A stretch of 64,000 nucleotides of DNA from an uncultured Flavonifractor sp. (GTDB lineage: Bacteria > Bacillota > Clostridia > Oscillospirales > Oscillospiraceae), in contig CANAAV010000002.1 of assembly GCA_947346365.1 (NCBI GenBank), forward strand, positions 124,001 to 188,000, read 5' to 3'. Below, one piece after another: positions 59,948 to 64,000 of the stretch. Below the pieces are notes generated by a model. That model saw only the letters and a list, made by a program, of their open reading frames with translations. It was not told the DNA's origin and did no database searches. The position numbers and the translations under genes are program-made. Positions within the stretch are counted from its first letter, which is position 1, and each line of letters starts with the position of its first letter.

Positions 59948-62269
59948 ATGCGCGCAGGACTTATCACGTTCCACTATGCCCACCATTACGGAGCCCAGCT
60001 TCAGGCCTATGCCACGATGCGCGCGGTAGAGTCCCTGGGAGTGGAGTGCCAGGTGATTGACTACCGCCTGCCCCATACCGTCCAGTCCAGCCGCCTGTTT
60101 CAAAGCGGGCGGGGGGTGCGGACCTTGGCGGCGAACGCCCACACGGCGTTGCACTACGGGGCTTTTCAGCGCCGGTTCCGGCGCTTTGAGGCGTTTGTGT
60201 CCGGGCAGATGCATCTCTCGCCCCGGCAGTACGCCAGCGCCGGGGAGCTGGAGCGGGAGCCGCCGGCTTATGATGTATATATAGCGGGCAGCGACCAAAT
60301 TTGGAACCCGTATATTTTCCAGGATAAGCAGTTTGACCCGGCCTTTTTCCTGACCTTTGCCGGGGAGGGGCGCCGGATCGCCTACGCTCCCAGCCTGGGT
60401 GTGCCGGAGCTGCCGGAGGATAAGGCGCGGCAGCTGCGGGGCTATCTCTCCCCCTTTTCCGCCCTCTCGGTGCGGGAAAAGAAGGGACAGGCGCTGCTGC
60501 GGCAGGCGGCGGGGCGGCAGGCCGGAGTGGTGCTGGACCCCACCCTGCTGCTCACCGGGGAGCAGTGGGGGGAGCTGGCCCTGCCGCCCAAGCGGGAGGG
60601 ACCCTATATTCTGTGCTATTTTGTCTCCGACCCCGGGCAGGCCGCCCCCTATGCCCAGGCCCTGTCTGAGCGCACCGGCTGGCCCATCGTGCAGCTGGCG
60701 GGGGCCCGGCGGAAGATCCCCGGCGCCCGGGAGGTGATTTTCGACGCGGGGCCCAGGGAATTTTTGGGGCTGTTCCGGCAGGCCGCCTGTGTGGTGACCA
60801 ATTCCTTCCACGGGGCGGTGTTCTCCCTTCAGTTTCAGCGGCCCTTTTTTACCTCCATGTCCCCCAAGGAGCAGAAGGAGCCCACCTTTTCCCGCATTTA
60901 CAGCCTGCTCTCCCGGCTGGGCTGCGCCGGACGGATTATCGGCCTGGATGAGACCGAGCCGGTGGATGCGGGTATGGACTACGCCGCCATAGGGGAGCGG
61001 CTGGAGGAGGAGCGCAGGGCGTGTCTGGACTATCTCAGGGCGGCGCTGATGGGGGAAGAGCTGCCGCGGCCCCCGCGGGAGGAGACGGACGCTCCGGCGG
61101 GCCCGGCGCTCTGCCGCCGGGAGGACTGCACCGGCTGCGCCGCCTGCGCCAACGTGTGCCCGGTGGACGCTATCGCCATGGCGGCCGATCACGAGGGATT
61201 TTTGCGGCCCAAGGTGGGGGAGAGCTGTATTTTGTGCCGCAGGTGTGAGAAAGCCTGTCCTATGCTCCACCCCTACGAAAAGCGGCCCGCCCCGCAGGCG
61301 GCCTATGCCGTGTGGAATACGGACGAGCGGGAGCGGGCGCTCAGCTCCTCCGGCGGCGTGTTTTCCCTGCTGGCCCGGCATGTGCTGGCGCAGGGAGGGG
61401 CGGTATTTGGGGCGGTGCTGGACGCCGGCGGCACTGTGCGCCACACCTGCGCCCGCACGGAGGAAGAGCTGGAGCCCATGCGGGGCTCCAAATATGTCCA
61501 AAGCGAGATCGGGCAGAGCTTCCGACAGGTGAAGCAGCTGCTGGATCAGGGGACGCCCGTGCTCTTTTCCGGCGTTCCCTGCCAGATAGATGGGCTGCTG
61601 CAATACCTGGGCGGGGACCGGGAGGGACTGTTGACCTGCGACCTGGTGTGCCACGGGGTGCCCTCACCCGCGGTGTTTCGGGCCTGTATGGACCGGCTGG
61701 AGGCGCAGCAGGGGGCCAAGGCGGCCGACGTGCGCTTTAAGGACAAGTCCCACGGCTGGTCCCATCCCTATTTTACCGTCCGCTTCGCGGACGGCGGCGT
61801 GTATACGGAGGATTTCAACCGCACGCCCTACGGCCGGGGCTTTGGGATGCAGCTGTTTTTGCGCCCGGCCTGCGCCGTGTGCAAATATACCAGCACCAGC
61901 CGGCCGGCGGACGTTACCCTGGCGGATTACTGGGGGCTGGACCCGGCGCTGGAGCTGCCGGTGGACCGGGACAAGGGTGTGTCCATGGTCTTGGTGAACA
62001 GCGCCAAGGGTCGAGAGGTCTTTGCGCAGATGTCCTCCCAGCTGGGTCAGGCGGAGCGCCCCCTGGCGGAGGCGGTGGCCGGCAATCCCCGGCTGGCCTC
62101 TCCCCTGAAGGCCAATCCCCGGCGGGGGGCTTTCTTCGCCGCCTTTGCCTGTCAGGACTTCCGGCAGGTGGAAAAGCGCTTTTTAGCCCTGCCCTGCCTG
62201 CCCTACCGGGTGGCGGCGAAGGCGCTTACTCCGGAGCTGAAAGCCAAGATACGAAGCATCCTCAAATAG
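59948..62269 (+). CDS. fusion of polysaccharide pyruvyl transferase and FrhB-type 4Fe-4S protein
   Basis: A 773-residue two-part protein starting at the ATG after CAGGAGGAAG. Residues 1-360 are a polysaccharide pyruvyl transferase domain (FHYAHHYGAQLQAYATMRAVE, quoted as YAHHYGAQLQAYATMRA; AGSDQIWNPYIF; VVTNSFHGAVFSLQF). About 388-440 hold two 4Fe-4S motifs (CTGCAACANVCPVDAI and CILCRRCEKACPM). The C-terminal half is the coenzyme-F420-hydrogenase/dehydrogenase beta-subunit fold (FSGVPCQIDGLLQYL, TCDLVCHGVPSP, YTSTSRPADVTLADYWG). The two domains occur as neighbours in many gut-bacterial glycan clusters. Here they probably act together on a glycan, the FrhB part as a flavin-linked redox unit; this is inference. 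Confidence 0.88.
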   Translation: MRAGLITFHYAHHYGAQLQAYATMRAVESLGVECQVIDYRLPHTVQSSRLFQSGRGVRTLAANAHTALHYGAFQRRFRRFEAFVSGQMHLSPRQYASAGELEREPPAYDVYIAGSDQIWNPYIFQDKQFDPAFFLTFAGEGRRIAYAPSLGVPELPEDKARQLRGYLSPFSALSVREKKGQALLRQAAGRQAGVVLDPTLLLTGEQWGELALPPKREGPYILCYFVSDPGQAAPYAQALSERTGWPIVQLAGARRKIPGAREVIFDAGPREFLGLFRQAACVVTNSFHGAVFSLQFQRPFFTSMSPKEQKEPTFSRIYSLLSRLGCAGRIIGLDETEPVDAGMDYAAIGERLEEERRACLDYLRAALMGEELPRPPREETDAPAGPALCRREDCTGCAACANVCPVDAIAMAADHEGFLRPKVGESCILCRRCEKACPMLHPYEKRPAPQAAYAVWNTDERERALSSSGGVFSLLARHVLAQGGAVFGAVLDAGGTVRHTCARTEEELEPMRGSKYVQSEIGQSFRQVKQLLDQGTPVLFSGVPCQIDGLLQYLGGDREGLLTCDLVCHGVPSPAVFRACMDRLEAQQGAKAADVRFKDKSHGWSHPYFTVRFADGGVYTEDFNRTPYGRGFGMQLFLRPACAVCKYTSTSRPADVTLADYWGLDPALELPVDRDKGVSMVLVNSAKGREVFAQMSSQLGQAERPLAEAVAGNPRLASPLKANPRRGAFFAAFACQDFRQVEKRFLALPCLPYRVAAKALTPELKAKIRSILK

Positions 62270-62319
62270 AGGGGCCGCCCGCCCGGAGAGGGAAAATTTA
62301 CACTTTGTTCGAGAATTTC

Positions 62320-62348
62320 TGTTCAGCCTCTGGTAGACTGGTTACAAT
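62320..62348 (+). promoter_or_regulatory. possible promoter of the rhomboid-like gene
   Basis: TGTTCA (62320-62325), 17-bp spacer, TACAAT (62343-62348). The -35 box is weak; the site lies 20 bases before the TTG start. Confidence 0.4.
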
Positions 62349-62368
62349 ATCGTGGGGAGGGACTAAAT

Positions 62369-63229
62369 TTGAAATCCATTGACCGCCTCTTAGACCGCTT
62401 TTGCTATAATCACCCCCGACTGGGGATACCCAATCTGATGCTGATGATTTCCATTGGAAACGTCATTGTGCTTTTGCTGGACATTTTCAGCAATTACACC
62501 TTCAGCATGATGCTCCGCTTTATCCCCGGAGCCATTTTCCGTGGGCAGATCTGGCGCCTGGTGACCTTTATCTTTGTGCCTGTCAATGAAAATCTGCTGT
62601 GGTTTGTGTTCTCGGTGCTGCTGTACTACTCTATCGGCACCAGCTTGGAGCGGACCTGGGGCACCACCAAGTTCACGGTGTACTACCTGCTGGGGGCCGC
62701 CATTAACATCGTCAGCGGCCTGCTCACCGGTCTTTTTGGGTTTGGCTGGATGGAGACCGCCAATATGTACTACCTGAACATGTCGCTGTTTTTGGCCTAC
62801 GCCACCCTCTACCCGGACGCCACCTTCCTAATCTACTTTGTCATTCCGGTAAAGGCCAAGTGGCTGGCGTGGCTTGACGGGGCGTTTCTGGCCCTGGCGG
62901 TGGTGGGCAATCTGCTGCGGCTGAATATCCCCATGGCCCTGATGCCGGTGCTGGCGGTGCTCAATTACCTGCTGTTTTTCTGGTCGGACCTCTCCGCGCT
63001 CTTCGGGAGGACCCGTTACCGGGTGCAGCATAAGGCTTCCCGCCAGACGGTGAACTTTAAGCAGGCCACCCGGAAGGCCCAGCAGCAGAAGGGGTACATT
63101 CACAAATGCGCTGTATGCGGAAAGACGGACACGGAGTTCCCCAACGAGGAGTTCCGCTACTGCTCTAAATGCAACGGATACTACTGCTACTGTTCCGAAC
63201 ACCTGAACAACCACGTGCACATCCAATAA
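62369..63229 (+). CDS. rhomboid-like membrane protein with C-terminal zinc ribbon
   Basis: A 286-residue protein from a TTG start behind GGGGAGGG. Six membrane helices (about residues 20-205) carry the rhomboid-fold hallmark WRLVTFIFVPVNENLLWFVF (the WR motif region) and GTSLERTWGTTKFTVYYLLG. The catalytic GxSG appears as LNMSLFLAYATLYPD and no His stands in the last helix (PVLAVLNYLLFFWS), so it looks like an inactive pseudoprotease/derlin-type protein. The tail has a zinc-ribbon-like set CAVCGKTDTEFP and YCSKCNGYYCYCSEH. Function unknown. Confidence 0.82.
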   Translation: MKSIDRLLDRFCYNHPRLGIPNLMLMISIGNVIVLLLDIFSNYTFSMMLRFIPGAIFRGQIWRLVTFIFVPVNENLLWFVFSVLLYYSIGTSLERTWGTTKFTVYYLLGAAINIVSGLLTGLFGFGWMETANMYYLNMSLFLAYATLYPDATFLIYFVIPVKAKWLAWLDGAFLALAVVGNLLRLNIPMALMPVLAVLNYLLFFWSDLSALFGRTRYRVQHKASRQTVNFKQATRKAQQQKGYIHKCAVCGKTDTEFPNEEFRYCSKCNGYYCYCSEHLNNHVHIQ

Positions 63230-63242
63230 AGGGAAGGAAATT

Positions 63243-63311
63243 TAGGCCTGTCGAAATAGTCTTACAGAGTTTGCGCCCCTGGGCATATTCCCATTTTTCA
63301 AACAAGGCGTA
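63243..63311. mobile_element. internally deleted copy of the MITE-like element
   Basis: It starts TAGGCCTGTCGAAAT (degenerate left end) and ends GGGCATATTCCCATTTTTCA followed by AACAAGGCGTA, matching exactly the inner right part of the copy at 14255-14419. TA stands at both borders. At 69 bp it has lost most of the middle. Confidence 0.7.
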
Positions 63312-63461
63312 GGAGTCTGCCAAGCCAATTGCTGGTTCCTAGCCTGGGGGACTACCAGATAGGCGTCCGCAAAACAGTTTTAACTAAATTGCAAACGGGC
63401 ATTTGTCAGGCAGGCTGGTTAAAAGGCGGCGCATCCCATTCTGAGATCCTTTTGCCGCCTT

Positions 63462-63566
63462 ATGTCCCGCTGTAAAAATGTGGAGGAAATCCTGAACGGC
63501 TATATTATAGAAGGCGTCTCGATCTCGCAGAAAGCGCAGCTGACCGGTCAGACCGCGCGAAAATAG
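63462..63566 (+). pseudogene. 34-codon frame, possible remnant of an HTH protein
   Basis: ATG to TAG encodes 34 residues (CKNVEEILNGYIIEGVSISQ and a further KAQLTGQTARK), followed two bases later by a good terminator. The second half resembles the helix-turn-helix tail of site-specific recombinases, shortened by a few residues. No ribosome site precedes the ATG. It may be a real tiny gene or the end of a decayed one. Confidence 0.3.
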
Positions 63567-63567
63567 G

Positions 63568-63599
63568 ACTCCCGCGTCTGTTGTGGCGCGGGAGTTTTT
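63568..63599 (+). terminator. rho-independent terminator
   Basis: ACTCCCGCG-10 nt loop-CGCGGGAGT followed by TTTT, directly after the 34-codon frame. The strong structure suggests that a transcribed gene once ended here. Confidence 0.75.
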
Positions 63600-63775
63600 C
63601 TAGGCCTAGGCATTGGGAGCGTTTCATTTTCAGTTTCAGTCTAGCTGCAGAACAGGTGCAGAAGAGACCTCAAGGGTTCAAGCGGGGAAAAGCATAGTAG
63701 GCTCGAGGTGCATTGGTGGATTTAAGTAAGATTTTTCAGATCAGATATTCGCTCCCAGCTCTTTTGCTTTCTTAT

Positions 63776-64000
63776 TTACTGCTCCGGCTGCCGCATAATG
63801 CGGCGGATCAATCCCAACACAAGCCTTACATCATCGTTGCTGAGCTGGCGCAGGGCCTGGGTGGTCTCCAGCACCAAGGGCGAATCGTGTTTTCCATCGT
63901 CAAAAAACTCTGATACGGTCAGATGAAAATAGTCCGCAATGTTGAAAAGCTGTTTCGCTGAAGGCAGGCATTTCCCGGATGTGATCCCCTGGACATATCC
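63776..64000 (-). CDS. XRE-family transcriptional regulator, 5' part beyond the window
   Basis: Reading the minus strand from the window edge gives 74 codons to a TAA. The visible peptide includes YVQGITSGKCLPSAKQLFNI and ADYFHLTVSEFFDD, which match the last helices of a Cro/C1-type HTH (recognition end, the GKxxPS turn, and the iADyf-VsvseFf helix). A short helical tail (LRQLSNDDVRLVLGLIRRIM) follows. The N-terminal helices lie outside the window. Such regulators often control mobile or defence genes; its target is unknown. A 66-codon frame on the opposite strand is its shadow. Confidence 0.75.
   Translation of the reverse strand, partial: GYVQGITSGKCLPSAKQLFNIADYFHLTVSEFFDDGKHDSPLVLETTQALRQLSNDDVRLVLGLIRRIMRQPEQ

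Larger units (their letters stand above)
63230..63775. other. 546-base gene-poor stretch of decayed sequence
   Basis: Apart from a deleted MITE copy, a 34-codon frame and a terminator listed separately, no gene is visible on either strand. It contains an AAGGCGGC/GCCGCCTT dyad (63423-63461) and several in-frame stops in every reading frame. Base composition is lower in GC than the neighbouring genes. It looks like remnants of mobile DNA, but no transposase or recombinase could be recognised. Confidence 0.5.

Noticed and set aside
58469..61654. Open frame of about 1060 codons on the minus strand
   Set aside because: It lies opposite dinB and the pyruvyltransferase-FrhB fusion, both with clear family motifs and ribosome sites. 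The antisense frame is a by-product of GC-rich codon use and has no recognisable domain.
63713..63913. A 66-codon frame on the plus strand
   Set aside because: The opposite strand encodes a convincing XRE-type HTH C-terminus over the same bases.

Overview
The window is about 64 kb of GC-rich, densely coding DNA from an anaerobic, spore-forming Firmicute. It most resembles the high-GC Oscillospiraceae (Flavonifractor/Oscillibacter/Lawsonibacter type). The grounds are AGGAGG-type ribosome binding sites, a spoIIR sporulation gene, S-layer-homology (SLH) surface proteins, LytR-CpsA-Psr and lipoteichoic-acid-synthase-like enzymes, AddB, and frequent GTG/TTG starts. This placement is inferred from gene content, not from a phylogeny. 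No rRNA, tRNA, CRISPR array, intact transposase or prophage was seen.

Layout. 0-3.8 kb: the end of a surface-glycan cluster (AAC(3)-fold acyltransferase, HMGL-like aldolase, methyltransferase, capsular glycosyltransferase), interrupted by four back-to-back perfect palindromes. 4-5.4 kb: an SLH-anchored M15 peptidase on the minus strand. 5.6-12 kb: a sugar operon (galE, nucleotidyltransferase, NahK-like kinase, glycogen debranching enzyme) running into dus and a GIY-YIG gene. 12.1-15.6 kb: glnA, a DtxR-type regulator and a ROK sugar kinase, with MITE-like repeats between them. 15.7-21 kb: lrp, aminotransferase, thrH, DUF1015, ispE, then spoIIR with a candidate sigma-F promoter. 21.4-29.2 kb: addB, then a moxR-DUF58-transglutaminase operon. 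29.2-34.4 kb (minus): an LTA-synthase-like gene and a crp-type regulator with a NitT/TauT-like ABC transporter. 34.4-46.5 kb: LCP protein, radC, pyrE, recD2, a PMT-type glycosyltransferase, a PHP phosphatase, cdd, and a TetR/MFS efflux pair with two related operators. 46.5-54.5 kb: a DUF362 ferredoxin, the potABCD polyamine transporter and a radical-SAM/DUF2344 pair. 54.7-58.3 kb (minus): a 1200-residue SLH protein. 58.6-63.2 kb: dinB, a pyruvyltransferase-FrhB fusion and a rhomboid-like zinc-ribbon membrane protein. The last 0.8 kb is mostly degenerate, with a further MITE copy and the 3' part of an XRE regulator.

How it fits together. Several blocks serve the cell envelope: the glycan cluster, the SLH proteins, the LTA-like synthase, the LCP protein, the PMT enzyme and the pyruvyltransferase fusion. 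The galE-nucleotidyltransferase-kinase trio looks like a salvage route turning a free (N-acetyl)hexose into UDP-sugars. Regulation is unusually readable: many promoters have a clean 16-17 bp spacer, and two place the -35 box in or beside the loop of an upstream hairpin.

No wholly new multigene system stands out. The most interesting sequence-level signals are a family of non-coding elements flanked by TA dinucleotides (one supplies the glnA stop codon), the four-palindrome array inside the glycan cluster, and several unusual protein architectures (PMT with a discoidin-like insert, pyruvyltransferase-FrhB fusion, His/Cys-rich SLH protein with five tandem repeats, catalytically dead-looking rhomboid with a zinc ribbon).
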